The translations under genes and the position numbers were made by a program. From positions 1 through 64,000 of the forward strand of contig JAUXTT010000002.1 of assembly GCA_030684395.1 (NCBI GenBank): DNA of 64,000 nucleotides, written 5' to 3'. Shown piece by piece: positions 26,201-35,427 of this stretch. Within the stretch, counting starts at the first letter, position 1, and each line of letters starts with the position of its first letter. Source of the stretch: Bacteroidota bacterium. Lineage in GTDB: Bacteria; Bacteroidota; Bacteroidia; B-17B0; Aurantibacillaceae. The notes under the pieces were generated by a model that did no database searches, was not told where the DNA came from, and saw only the letters and a program-made list of their open reading frames with translations.

Positions 26201-28498
26201 ATGCGGTACTTTAAAAAAATAGGGACCTTTTGCTTTGTGCTTCTTTTAAGTTGCATATTTGCTCCTGCGCAAAATATCGACTCGCTAAAGTTTGCATTAA
26301 AAACATCAAAACACGATACTTCAAAATGTACTGTTCTTTCTCTATTAGCTGAAATTGCACCGGAAGGAGAATGGGAAAAATTTAATGAGCAACTTTATAA
26401 ACTAACCGAAAGCAATTTAAAAACCTGCTCTCCAAAACAGCCGGCTTTCAAAATATTTAAAAAATTTAATGCAAACGCCTTGAATAATATGGGTCACATT
26501 GCTAACCAAAAAGGAGAAACCACAAGGTCTTTTGATTATTATAATAAAAGTCTTCAAATAATGGAAGAAATCGGGGATAAACTTGGCAGTGCTGAATTAT
26601 TGAATAATCTTGGTCTTATGTACCAAAACACAGGGCAAAGTGGAAAGGCTCAGGAATACTATACCAAAAGTTTAAATATCTGTGAAGAATTAAAAGATAA
26701 AGAGGGAATGTCATATTGTTTGAATAACCTTGGCTATACTTATCAAAATAACGGAGACATAAAAAAAGCCCTGGATTATTATACCCAAAGTCTCAAAATA
26801 AGGGAAGAATTAGGTGATAAGCAAATGATTGCTTCGGTTATCAATAACATCGGTACTATCTATAAAGATCAGGGAGATAATACAAAAGCACTGGAATATT
26901 ACAGCAAAAATCTTAAACTGTATGAGGAAATTGGAGATAAAAACGGAATGGCATTTTCACTAAATAATATGGGATTTGTGTATGATGATCTTGGGGAGTT
27001 TAAAAAAGCGATTGATTGTTACGAAAGAAGCCTTGCTTTAAGAACAGAAGTTGGGGACAAATCTGATATAGCAATTTCGCTTAGCAATATTGCAGGAATA
27101 TATTATCATCACGGCGACCCATCCTGCACAAGCCCTAAAAAAGAATGTGCAAAAATTGGGCAGAATAAAGCTTTGGAGTATTACACACAAAGCTTAAAAA
27201 TAAGAGAAGCAATTGGTGATAAAGAAGGAATAGCGAATTCTTTGGGTAATATAGGTTTCATTTATTCCGATCAGAAAAATTACAAAAAAGCACTTGAATA
27301 CCTGAACCGGGCAATGAAATTAAGTAAAGAGTTGGGGTATCCGGAAGGTATCGCTAATCAAGCTGAAAGACTGATGGATATTTACAAAGAAACGGGCAAT
27401 TACCAAAAAGCACTGGAAAATTATGAACTCTTCATTCAAATGAAAGACAGTATCAACAATGAAGATACACGCAAGGCATCTTTAAAACAACAGTTTAAAT
27501 ACGAATACGAAAAGAGAGCGGCTGCAGATAGTGTTGCTCATGCTAAAGAGACAGATATAAAAAACCTTGAACTACAAAAACAACAAGCAGAAATTAAAGC
27601 GAAACGTTATACTCAATACGCACTGTTCGGAGGTTTGGCATTGGTGATCATATTTGCAGGATTTATTTTTAACCGTTTCAAAATAACACAAAAACAAAAA
27701 GTTCTTATCGATATTCAAAAGCGTGTTGTAGAGGAAGCCCACAAAGAAATAATAGATTCTATTAACTATGCTGAGCGACTGCAAAGATCATTAATGGCAA
27801 GCGCTCAATTACTGAATCAAAACATTGGAAACTACTTTGTTTATTTTAATCCAAAAGAAGCAGTGAGTGGAGATTTTTACTGGGCAAGTACTTTACGCAA
27901 CGGTAATTTTTGTTTGGTGGCTGCAGATAGCACCGGCCATGGTGTACCGGGAGCCATCATGAGTATGATGAACATGAACAGTTTAAAGGAATCGGTAAAA
28001 GAAAATTTAAGCGAGCCTCACGAGATTTTAAATAAAACACGGAACATCATTATTGCAACACTTGCCAACGATGGAAGTATGGAGGGCGGGAAAGATGGAA
28101 TGGATGCTGCATTGATCGTGTTTGATTCACAAAAAACAAAAGCTGAATTTTCACTGGCCAACAATCCGCTTTGGCTAATAAGGAAAGGTGAGCTGATAGA
28201 GTACAAACCTGATAAAATGCCGGTTGGCAAACACGACAGGCAGGATGTTCCTTTCAGTAAACAGGAAATACTATTGGAGAAAGGCGATACCATTTATATT
28301 CTTACCGATGGTTATGCTGATCAGTTTGGCGGAGAAAGAGGAAAAAAATTCATGTACAAACCTTTAAAGGAATTACTCTTATCGGTTCAGGATAAAACAA
28401 TGAGCGAACAAAGAGAAGTATTAAGTAAGCGTTTTGAGGAATGGAAAGGTGATATGGAGCAAATTGATGACGTTTGCGTTATAGGAATAAAGATTTAA
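26201..28498 (+). CDS. TPR-PP2C (SpoIIE-type) phosphatase 2, paralogue
   Basis: A 765-aa paralogue of the preceding protein with identical architecture: signal peptide, TPR array (about 100-415, one extra repeat that carries a CTSPKKEC insert), transmembrane helix (about 470-492), SpoIIE/PP2C domain (about 530-765). The last 300 or so residues are nearly identical in both proteins, down to long runs of shared DNA, while the TPR sensors differ. This implies a tandem duplication with either recent origin or gene conversion of the catalytic half, and selection for different inputs. Confidence 0.9.
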   Translation: MRYFKKIGTFCFVLLLSCIFAPAQNIDSLKFALKTSKHDTSKCTVLSLLAEIAPEGEWEKFNEQLYKLTESNLKTCSPKQPAFKIFKKFNANALNNMGHIANQKGETTRSFDYYNKSLQIMEEIGDKLGSAELLNNLGLMYQNTGQSGKAQEYYTKSLNICEELKDKEGMSYCLNNLGYTYQNNGDIKKALDYYTQSLKIREELGDKQMIASVINNIGTIYKDQGDNTKALEYYSKNLKLYEEIGDKNGMAFSLNNMGFVYDDLGEFKKAIDCYERSLALRTEVGDKSDIAISLSNIAGIYYHHGDPSCTSPKKECAKIGQNKALEYYTQSLKIREAIGDKEGIANSLGNIGFIYSDQKNYKKALEYLNRAMKLSKELGYPEGIANQAERLMDIYKETGNYQKALENYELFIQMKDSINNEDTRKASLKQQFKYEYEKRAAADSVAHAKETDIKNLELQKQQAEIKAKRYTQYALFGGLALVIIFAGFIFNRFKITQKQKVLIDIQKRVVEEAHKEIIDSINYAERLQRSLMASAQLLNQNIGNYFVYFNPKEAVSGDFYWASTLRNGNFCLVAADSTGHGVPGAIMSMMNMNSLKESVKENLSEPHEILNKTRNIIIATLANDGSMEGGKDGMDAALIVFDSQKTKAEFSLANNPLWLIRKGELIEYKPDKMPVGKHDRQDVPFSKQEILLEKGDTIYILTDGYADQFGGERGKKFMYKPLKELLLSVQDKTMSEQREVLSKRFEEWKGDMEQIDDVCVIGIKI

Positions 28499-28604
28499 AA
28501 AAATGTAATCTTCTACAACAACAAGGAGAATCAAATATATTAAGGACTGTGCTGTTTCAATTTGTTTTGCATATCTACCGGTCAGAAAAAGGTAAAACAA
28601 GCAC

Positions 28605-28636
28605 TTTCTTTATTAAACCCAAAATAGTATCTTTGC
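28605..28636 (+). promoter_or_regulatory. Promoter of the M49 peptidase gene
   Basis: TATCTTTGC (28628-28636) is a consensus -7 box, with a TTTC -33-like box (28605-28608) 19 nt upstream. The start codon follows at 28657. Confidence 0.5.
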
Positions 28637-28656
28637 GATCAAATTTTTAGAACCTT

Positions 28657-30753
28657 ATGCTGTCAAAAAATCTATTCAAATCGATCCCATTGGTAGTTGT
28701 TATGGCTTCCTGCCAAAGTAACCAGGCTGACATTAGCGATATTAAAGACGTAGTAGTAAAAACGGATACTGTTGCTAAAAAAGATTCAGTAGAAGTATTC
28801 CAGTATCAAACGGAGCAATTCTCTGACCTTCGTATCCTTCGTTACCAGGTTCCCGGTTTCAATGAACTTTCCCTTCAACAAAAAACATTGTTGTACTATT
28901 TATCAGAAGCTGCATTGTGCGGAAGAGATATGATGTGGGATCAACATTACAAATACAACTTAACAGTTCGTAAAACACTCGAGAATATTGTAGACACCTA
29001 CAAAGGAGATAGAAAAGCGCCGGAGTTCGCTAAATTTATGGAATACACAAAACGTGTCTGGTTCTCCAATGGTATTCACCATCATTACAGTTCAGATAAG
29101 ATCATGCCTGAATTCACCAAAGAATACTTTGCCTCTTTGGTTGGTCAATCAGTAAACAATGGTTTTCCTTATAATGGCAATGAAAATGAGCTTCAGTTTA
29201 TTGACCGTCTTTCATCCATTATCTTCGATCCTAAAGTTGCTCCTAAACGAGTGAACCTGGATTCGAATGTGGATATGGTAAAAAATTCCGCAATCAATTT
29301 TTACGAAGGTGTTTCACAAAAAGAAGCAAGTGATTTTTATAAAGATGCAAATAAAACCAATTTGAAAACACCGGTAATGACCGGATTGAATACCAAACTG
29401 GTAAAAGAAAACGGAAAGATCGTTGAAAAGACCTGGAAATTAGGGAGTATGTACACTCAAGCTATCGAAAAAATAATTTTCTGGTTAGAGAAAGCTTCTA
29501 CCGTTGCTGAAAACCCTGCTCAAAAAGATGCTATTGATAAACTGATCATTTTCTATAAATCAGGAAGCCTTGTTGATTTTGATACTTACTCTATTGCATG
29601 GGCTAAAGACACCGAATCAGCTATTGATGCCGTGAACGGATTTATTGAAGTGTACAACGACCCTATTGGTTACAAAGGAAGTTTTGAATCGGTAGTTTCC
29701 GTAAAAGATATGGAAGCCAGTAAACGTATCAAAACCATTGGTGATAATGCTCAGTGGTTTGAAGACAACTCTCCTATTCAGCCAAATCACAAAAAGAAAG
29801 AAGTAAAAGGTATAGCTGCTAAAGTTATTAATGTAGTTATGGAAAGTGGTGATGCTGCCCCTTCTACTCCAATTGGAGTGAACCTTCCAAACAACGAATG
29901 GATCCGCGAACAACATGGTTCCAAATCGGTGAACCTGGGGAACATAGTGGAAGCATATGACATGGCTGCAGGCGCAGGTGTTGTTGGTGAATTCTATATC
30001 AACAAAGAAATTCAAGATCGCGTAAAAAACTTTGCTCCTTTAGCAGATAAATTACATACTGATATGCACGAAGTTATCGGGCATGCTTCGGGGCAAATTG
30101 AACCCGGCATCGATCAACCTGCAACTACTTTAAAAAACTACGCTTCTACTTTAGAAGAGGCACGTGCTGATTTGGTTGCCTTGTATTATTTATATGACCA
30201 AAAATTAGTAGACCTTGGAGTAATTCCATCACTGGATTATGGTAAAGCATCATATGACGAATACATTACAAAAGGATTAATGGTACAATTATCACGTTTA
30301 AAATTAGGAGATAACATTGAAGAGGCCCACATGCGTAACCGTCAGTTAGTTGCTGCATGGGTGTTTGAAAAAGGTCAGAAGGAAAACGTGATTAGTAAAG
30401 TAAAACAAAACGAGAAAACTTATTTTGTAGTAAATGATTACACAAAACTAAAAGTATTGTTTGGGGAACTGTTGAAAGAGATTCAACGCATCAAATCTCA
30501 GGGTGATTACAAAGCAGGTAAAAACCTTGTAGAGAACTACGGGGTTAAAGTTGACAAAGCAATGCACAAAGAAGTATTGGATCGTTATGCAAAACTAAAC
30601 TTTGCTCCTTACGCAGGATTCATTCAACCTAAGCTGGTTCCGGTAATGGAGGGAAATAAAATTAAAGATGTAAAAATTGAATATCCGAAAGACTTCACCG
30701 AACAGATGATGTACTATGGAAAGAATTACGGTTTATTACCGGTAGTTAATTAA
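28657..30753 (+). CDS. M49 family zinc peptidase (dipeptidyl-peptidase III-like)
   Basis: Zinc metallopeptidase of the DPP III family, which removes dipeptides from the N-terminus of oligopeptides. The zinc motif is HEVIGH (471-476; HELLGH in classic DPP III) and the second part of the site is EEARAD (500-505). At 698 aa the length fits. The N-terminus has a short hydrophobic segment ending in VVVMASC, an approximate lipobox, so it may be a lipoprotein; the family is often annotated in Bacteroidota as a dihydrofolate reductase by error. It is a single-gene unit ending at a strong terminator. Confidence 0.9.
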   Translation: MLSKNLFKSIPLVVVMASCQSNQADISDIKDVVVKTDTVAKKDSVEVFQYQTEQFSDLRILRYQVPGFNELSLQQKTLLYYLSEAALCGRDMMWDQHYKYNLTVRKTLENIVDTYKGDRKAPEFAKFMEYTKRVWFSNGIHHHYSSDKIMPEFTKEYFASLVGQSVNNGFPYNGNENELQFIDRLSSIIFDPKVAPKRVNLDSNVDMVKNSAINFYEGVSQKEASDFYKDANKTNLKTPVMTGLNTKLVKENGKIVEKTWKLGSMYTQAIEKIIFWLEKASTVAENPAQKDAIDKLIIFYKSGSLVDFDTYSIAWAKDTESAIDAVNGFIEVYNDPIGYKGSFESVVSVKDMEASKRIKTIGDNAQWFEDNSPIQPNHKKKEVKGIAAKVINVVMESGDAAPSTPIGVNLPNNEWIREQHGSKSVNLGNIVEAYDMAAGAGVVGEFYINKEIQDRVKNFAPLADKLHTDMHEVIGHASGQIEPGIDQPATTLKNYASTLEEARADLVALYYLYDQKLVDLGVIPSLDYGKASYDEYITKGLMVQLSRLKLGDNIEEAHMRNRQLVAAWVFEKGQKENVISKVKQNEKTYFVVNDYTKLKVLFGELLKEIQRIKSQGDYKAGKNLVENYGVKVDKAMHKEVLDRYAKLNFAPYAGFIQPKLVPVMEGNKIKDVKIEYPKDFTEQMMYYGKNYGLLPVVN

Positions 30754-30772
30754 TAAATTGACAAATTAAAAG

Positions 30773-30815
30773 AAAGCCCCCGGTCACTGAGTTTGTCGAA
30801 GTGCGGGGGCTTTTT
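30773..30815. terminator. Bidirectional terminator between M49 and tetR
   Basis: AAAGCCCCCG (30773-30782) pairs perfectly with CGGGGGCTTT (30804-30813), followed by a T-run. The loop contains CACTGAGTTTGTCGAAGTG, itself an imperfect hairpin that resembles a short repeat common in Bacteroidota genomes. A-rich sequence on the left lets it act in both directions. Confidence 0.85.
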
Positions 30816-30820
30816 CATTA

Positions 30821-30862
30821 AATCCAAATAGACAGTTGTGAATGCAACTGTCTATTTGGATT
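30821..30862. repeat. Perfect 18-bp inverted repeat
   Basis: Arms 30821-30838 and 30845-30862 are perfectly complementary around a 6-nt loop (tgaatg). It lies 6 bp beyond the terminator and about 30 bp from the tetR stop. No T-run follows, so it is not a textbook terminator; it may protect the tetR mRNA 3' end or be a cruciform site. Confidence 0.8.
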
Positions 30863-30894
30863 AATTGAGGTTAATGGATAAAATAACGAAAAAA

Positions 30895-31578
30895 TTAATT
30901 CACTTTTAAGCTGGAAAAGACCAGGTCATTTAGAAAAGCCATAATTTCTTCTTCCTTCTTCGTGTTGCCAAAATCAGTGAGCGAAGGCAAATTGTACATG
31001 AAAAATTTTTGAAAATGTGCCATTTCAATGATGGTAGAAGCAAGTGACTTGGGATACTTGTATTTAGTATTACACTCCGCAATAATTTTTCCAATAACCG
31101 CACACAAATCCTTATAAGGCTTAAAAAAATGCTGTTTATTATCTTCCCCTACTTGCTTTGTAAGATATGCTTTTGACCCTTCCGCAATGATAATTTGGTG
31201 CAATAAATTTTCATTCACATAGCTTGTATGCTCCTGCTCTGTCATTGTAGTTGAGAGCAATTTTATTACTTTCTTTAACTTTACAACCGGATCCTTAATG
31301 TTATTTGTTTGGAAGCTAATTTGAAATTCAAGCCAAGCCCAATACCATGATGTTAAATAAACCAGTAATTTGTGTTTATTCTCAAAATACCTGTAAATAC
31401 TTGCTTCTGTAGTGCCAATTTCTTCTGCTAATTTTTTAAAGGTAAGAGTCTCAAAACCATATTTATAAATCAATTGAACACTGTATTTGATAATATTCTT
31501 ACCCAATTCCGAACTTTCGGGATCGCGAAGAAACAATGCTTCGTTCATCTTTATTTGCAGCTGTAATTTCATTTTCAC
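30895..31578 (-). CDS. TetR/AcrR family regulator
   Basis: A 227-aa repressor-type protein. The N-terminal helix-turn-helix is LTFKKLAEEIGTTEASIYRYF (about 44-64), followed by the C-terminal ligand-binding domain rich in aromatic residues. The start may lie slightly downstream (M11, KMNEALFLRD). It is divergent from the bestrophin-carbonic anhydrase pair, and a perfect palindrome lies between them, so it most likely represses that operon and perhaps itself. The ligand is unknown. Confidence 0.9.
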   Translation of the reverse strand: MKMKLQLQIKMNEALFLRDPESSELGKNIIKYSVQLIYKYGFETLTFKKLAEEIGTTEASIYRYFENKHKLLVYLTSWYWAWLEFQISFQTNNIKDPVVKLKKVIKLLSTTMTEQEHTSYVNENLLHQIIIAEGSKAYLTKQVGEDNKQHFFKPYKDLCAVIGKIIAECNTKYKYPKSLASTIIEMAHFQKFFMYNLPSLTDFGNTKKEEEIMAFLNDLVFSSLKVN

Positions 31579-31641
31579 TTATTTCTTAAGCTTTTTTCTT
31601 TAAAGAAAGCGAAATTACAAAAATTAATTTAACAATCATTT

Positions 31642-31660
31642 ATAATAGTATTACTATTAT
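31642..31660. promoter_or_regulatory. Perfect 19-bp palindrome, putative TetR operator
   Basis: ATAATAGTA-T-TACTATTAT: two 9-bp arms around a single base at 31651. It lies in the divergent tetR/bestrophin gap and covers the expected -33 position of the bestrophin promoter (-7 box at 31676-31683). Size, symmetry and position are those of TetR-family operators; binding by the adjacent regulator is inferred. Confidence 0.7.
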
Positions 31661-31675
31661 GTAAAACATTTATAC

Positions 31676-31683
31676 TATCTTTG
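31676..31683 (+). promoter_or_regulatory. -7 box of the bestrophin operon
   Basis: TATCTTTG matches TAnnTTTG, 19 nt before the ATG at 31703. The -33 region falls inside the 19-bp palindrome, so a bound repressor would block polymerase. Confidence 0.6.
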
Positions 31684-31702
31684 TTGCAATTAATAATCAG
31701 TT

Positions 31703-32596
31703 ATGCTCCTAGACAAACGAATTCCAGTATCTTACATTCTAAACAAGGTGAAGTTCGACCTTATTTACGTATTGGTTGTTTCCTTAACTGTACTTTTTAT
31801 TACTGAAACTTATAAGGAGTTGCTACCTAAAATCCCGATAACAATTCCAGCGTTTCTAGGGACAGCGATTTCAATTTTACTCTCCTTCAAATTAAATCAG
31901 TCATATGACAGATGGTGGGAGGCTCGTAAAGTTTGGGGCAGTATTGTGAATGACTCACGTAGCATGGTTATTCAGTTAATGAGTTTAACTGCAAAAGGAA
32001 ACGATAGTATTATTAAGAAAATTGCTTACAGACAAATTGCCTGGTGTTTTTCATTAGGGAAGTCACTCAGAGGATTAAATCCGACTGAAAATTTAGAACA
32101 ATTTCTTTCTGCTAAGGATTTGCAAGAAATAAATGAACATCAAAACAAACCTTTGGCACTCCTGAATTTACATGCCAAAGACATTAAAGATCTCAAGGAG
32201 AACAATCAGTTGGACTTACTTTCACAGCTTCAATTGGACAATACACTAGTTCGACTTTGCGACGCTCAGGGCAAATCAGAACGCATAAAAACCACAGTAT
32301 TTCCTGTAACGTACAGGATTTTTCTTCATGCCATTATTTACTTGTTCGTGATTACTCTTTCAATTTCATTAGTTGAGATAGAGGGATATTATGAAATTCC
32401 TTTACTTCTGGTAATTTCCGCTGCCTTCTTTTTACTCGAAAAATCGGCTACTCATATGCAAGCCCCATTTGAAAACAGACCAACGGATACAGCTATAACC
32501 ACTATTGCAAAAAAAATTGAAATCAACATTAAGCAGCTATTAAAAGAGAGTGAAATTCCAGAATCAAAAGAAGATGGAAAATTTTATCAATTATAA
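31703..32596 (+). CDS. Bestrophin-family anion channel
   Basis: A 297-aa membrane protein of the bestrophin (UPF0187) family, pentameric channels that conduct chloride, bicarbonate and other ions. Hydrophobic helices lie at about 20-38, 48-64, 208-227 and 234-250; the family segments KLNQSYDRWWEARKVWGSIVNDSR and the late PFENRPTDTAITTI are clear. It is followed after 20 bp by a carbonic anhydrase gene, which points to bicarbonate as the physiological ion. Bacterial bestrophins such as KpBest conduct cations, so selectivity must be tested. Confidence 0.92.
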   Translation: MLLDKRIPVSYILNKVKFDLIYVLVVSLTVLFITETYKELLPKIPITIPAFLGTAISILLSFKLNQSYDRWWEARKVWGSIVNDSRSMVIQLMSLTAKGNDSIIKKIAYRQIAWCFSLGKSLRGLNPTENLEQFLSAKDLQEINEHQNKPLALLNLHAKDIKDLKENNQLDLLSQLQLDNTLVRLCDAQGKSERIKTTVFPVTYRIFLHAIIYLFVITLSISLVEIEGYYEIPLLLVISAAFFLLEKSATHMQAPFENRPTDTAITTIAKKIEINIKQLLKESEIPESKEDGKFYQL

Positions 32597-32616
32597 ACAA
32601 TTAAAATCAGTAGAGG

Positions 32617-33264
32617 ATGAAAACACTTACAAAAGAAATGCAAGCCGCCATTGCACCTTCGATGGCGCTAGAATTACTAAAAGAAGGAAATAAGCGATTT
32701 GTCAATAACCTAAAAATCAACCGCAATCTGCTTCAGCAGGCTAATGAAACTTCAGATGGTCAGCATCCCTTTGCCATTATCCTCAGTTGCATAGACAGTA
32801 GAACTTCTGCCGAATTAATTTTTGATCAGGGGCTTGGTGATATTTTCAGTGTTCGAATTGCAGGGAACATTGTGAACGAGGACATCTTAGGAAGTATGGA
32901 ATTTGGTTGTAAAGTAGCCGGGTCAAAAATAATTGTAGTATTAGGACATACAAAATGTGGTGCGATAAAAGGTGCCTGCGACCATGTTGAAATGGGAAAC
33001 CTGACTGTTTTACTCAATAAAATAAGGCCAGCTGTAGATGATGAAATTACTACGAAAGAAAACCGCAATTCAAATAATAATGACTTTGTAGAAAAAGTAT
33101 CGACCATTAATGTCAAACGTACTGTTAAATCAATAATGGAGCGTAGTCCAATTCTAAAAGAATTGATTGAAAACGGCCAAATTGGAATTGTTGGTGGCAC
33201 TCACGACATAACTACTGGTGAAGTCAAATTTTATCCGGAAACCATGACTTTTGGTGGAAAGTAA
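32617..33264 (+). CDS. Beta-class carbonic anhydrase
   Basis: Interconverts CO2 and bicarbonate. Zinc ligands and the Asp-Arg dyad are all present: Cys58, Asp60 and Arg62 in CIDSR, and His111-Cys114 in GHTKCGA. At 215 aa it is of usual size with no signal peptide, so cytoplasmic. It is co-transcribed with the bestrophin channel, suggesting a linked bicarbonate transport and hydration function under TetR control. It ends at a bidirectional terminator shared with yidC. Confidence 0.95.
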   Translation: MKTLTKEMQAAIAPSMALELLKEGNKRFVNNLKINRNLLQQANETSDGQHPFAIILSCIDSRTSAELIFDQGLGDIFSVRIAGNIVNEDILGSMEFGCKVAGSKIIVVLGHTKCGAIKGACDHVEMGNLTVLLNKIRPAVDDEITTKENRNSNNNDFVEKVSTINVKRTVKSIMERSPILKELIENGQIGIVGGTHDITTGEVKFYPETMTFGGK

Positions 33265-33275
33265 GCCTCCAACAA

Positions 33276-33312
33276 AAAAAATCCCGACCACTAAAAGTAA
33301 TCGGGATTTTTT
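33276..33312. terminator. Bidirectional terminator between carbonic anhydrase and yidC
   Basis: AAAAAATCCCGA (33276-33287) pairs with TCGGGATTTTTT (33301-33312) around a 13-nt loop, with A and T runs on either side, so it can serve both convergent genes. Confidence 0.88.
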
Positions 33313-33326
33313 GTTTACACAGTACT

Positions 33327-35273
33327 TTACTTCTTTTTCACTGGAACCTGACGTTGTTTCTGCATATCTTCCAAACGTTGCTGGAAGTTTGATTTTTTGA
33401 TCGGTTTCTTCATATTCTCATCAATCTTTGCTCTTAGCTTGGTATCACTAACCATTTTTCGCATTAAGAATGTTTGAAGGAAAGTGATCATGTTGGCAAG
33501 GAAATAATACCAACTTAAACCTGCCGAGTAACTGTTCATGAAACTTAAGAAGATCACCGGCATCAAATACATCATTACCTGCATCCCCGGCATTTGCTGA
33601 TTATTCATTGGCATTATTTTCTGGTTCATCCAGGTATAAACTATGGTAGAAACAAACATCAATAATGCAAACATACTAACGTGATCACCATAAATGGTAT
33701 TAATAACGGGCACTACACCAAAGTCCCAAACCGAATCGTAAGTAGAAAGGTCGCCTGCCCACAAAAATGCTTTCTGGCGCAATTCAAATGAAGCCGGGAA
33801 GAAATTTAGTAAGGCGATCAGGATAGGTAGTTGCAGCAATGCAGGTATACAACCTGAAAGCGGACTGGCACCGGCCTTTTTATATAAAGCCATGTTTTCC
33901 TGATTCACTTTCATTGTATCTGTTCCATGCTTTGCTTTAATAGCATCTATCTCCGGTTTCAATAAACGCATTTTAGCCGAAGACAAATACGTTTTATAGG
34001 CGATAGGTAGCAACAAGATCTTGATAATCATGGTAAGGATCAAAATAACCCAACCCATACTCATGGTAGAATCTTTGAAAGCACTGAAAATCGGAATAAC
34101 CAACCAGGTATTCAGGTATTTAAAAATCGACCATCCCATTGGGATCATTTGTTCAAAATCTAAATTCTGATCTTTAAGTGTGTAGTATTGGTTAGGGCCA
34201 TAAAAAAACTGCATTCCAAAAGTCTCATTTGCCGAACGGTTATAATCAAAAGCAAGCTGCGAATAATTTGTTTTTACAACCGCACTGTTTGTTTTGTCAA
34301 CAAAAGTATTTAGTTTGGTTCCCTGATTAAACTTTGTTTTTGCCACCAATACAGTGGTGAAGAACTGCTGTTTAAAACTTATCCACTTAAGGCCTGATTC
34401 AGAAATTGTTTTATCCTCGCTGCTTACCAAACTCAGGTTATCCACTTCTGTTTCACCTGTAGGGTCAATAGTTTGATAAAAAATCCCGGAAGTTTGTTTT
34501 TCTTTTTCTATATGTAATTCCTGAGAAGGCAGCTGCATATTCCAGTTTAAGAGCACCTCATTATTAGTGGTACTTATGATACTTTGCATACCAACAAAAA
34601 CCACATCATAATCCATCATGTATGAATCATCTTTCAACTTGTATACATAATCAATATAAGATCCTTTTTGAGCCGTTTGCATCCTTAGTCTCATCTCACC
34701 GCTTTTACCCGCAGCAACGGTTACATTTTTTTGTTCAGAAGTAAAATAAAGGCTATCTGTGGTAACAGTTAGACTATTGTAGGCATTTAATACCAATGAC
34801 TGCTGTAAACTATCGCTATTAAATAATACCAATGGTTTTTCCTGACCCGGGCGATTGTACTGTTTTAACTCAACAGAAACTACTTTTCCGCCTTTGGAAG
34901 AAACAACTGCTTTTAAGAGATTATTCTCTATAGTATAAAACTCTTCCTTACCCATTGCCGCGGGGGCAAAATCTCTGTAAGTATCGGTATGTTTCTTAAG
35001 ATTGTTTGCTGCAATTGCAGAATCAGTTAAAACAACGGCTGCACCAACTGTAGCCACCTTACTTGTATCATTCGGTTTTACCGAATCAGCAGCCACTTTA
35101 GCAGCAGCTACTTCTTTAGCAATTGCTTCAGCTTTTTTTGTTTCAACCTGAGTTATTGAATCCTGATAACGTTTGTTACGGGCAATCTCTTCCTTACTTG
35201 GTCCGGTAAAAACCATCCAGCCAATTAAGATCGCACCAATTATTCCAACACCTATGAGTGAATTCTTATCCAT
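33327..35273 (-). CDS. yidC: Membrane protein insertase
   Basis: YidC/Oxa1 insertase, which places proteins in the inner membrane with or without SecYEG. It has the Gram-negative layout: an N-terminal anchor helix (about 6-22), a large periplasmic beta-sandwich domain (about 100-370) and five C-terminal helices (about 385-610) with the conserved ISGC-type element PLSGCIPALLQLPILIALL. The length, 648 aa, is in the Bacteroidota range. A Lys/Ala-rich segment (24-70) links the anchor to the sandwich. A -7 box TACTTTTGC lies at 35301-35293. Confidence 0.96.
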   Translation of the reverse strand: MDKNSLIGVGIIGAILIGWMVFTGPSKEEIARNKRYQDSITQVETKKAEAIAKEVAAAKVAADSVKPNDTSKVATVGAAVVLTDSAIAANNLKKHTDTYRDFAPAAMGKEEFYTIENNLLKAVVSSKGGKVVSVELKQYNRPGQEKPLVLFNSDSLQQSLVLNAYNSLTVTTDSLYFTSEQKNVTVAAGKSGEMRLRMQTAQKGSYIDYVYKLKDDSYMMDYDVVFVGMQSIISTTNNEVLLNWNMQLPSQELHIEKEKQTSGIFYQTIDPTGETEVDNLSLVSSEDKTISESGLKWISFKQQFFTTVLVAKTKFNQGTKLNTFVDKTNSAVVKTNYSQLAFDYNRSANETFGMQFFYGPNQYYTLKDQNLDFEQMIPMGWSIFKYLNTWLVIPIFSAFKDSTMSMGWVILILTMIIKILLLPIAYKTYLSSAKMRLLKPEIDAIKAKHGTDTMKVNQENMALYKKAGASPLSGCIPALLQLPILIALLNFFPASFELRQKAFLWAGDLSTYDSVWDFGVVPVINTIYGDHVSMFALLMFVSTIVYTWMNQKIMPMNNQQMPGMQVMMYLMPVIFLSFMNSYSAGLSWYYFLANMITFLQTFLMRKMVSDTKLRAKIDENMKKPIKKSNFQQRLEDMQKQRQVPVKKK

Positions 35274-35427
35274 TACATTTTAAAATTGAGGTGCAAAAGT
35301 AATGAAATAAGGCGTTTTTTGTTAAAAATTAAGCGTTTTTTAAGAACAATTCGGCAAAACTGTGGATAAGCTGCGGAATGCGGAAGGTGAATGGGGAATT
35401 GGGAACTAAGCAGGCAGTTTTAGACTA

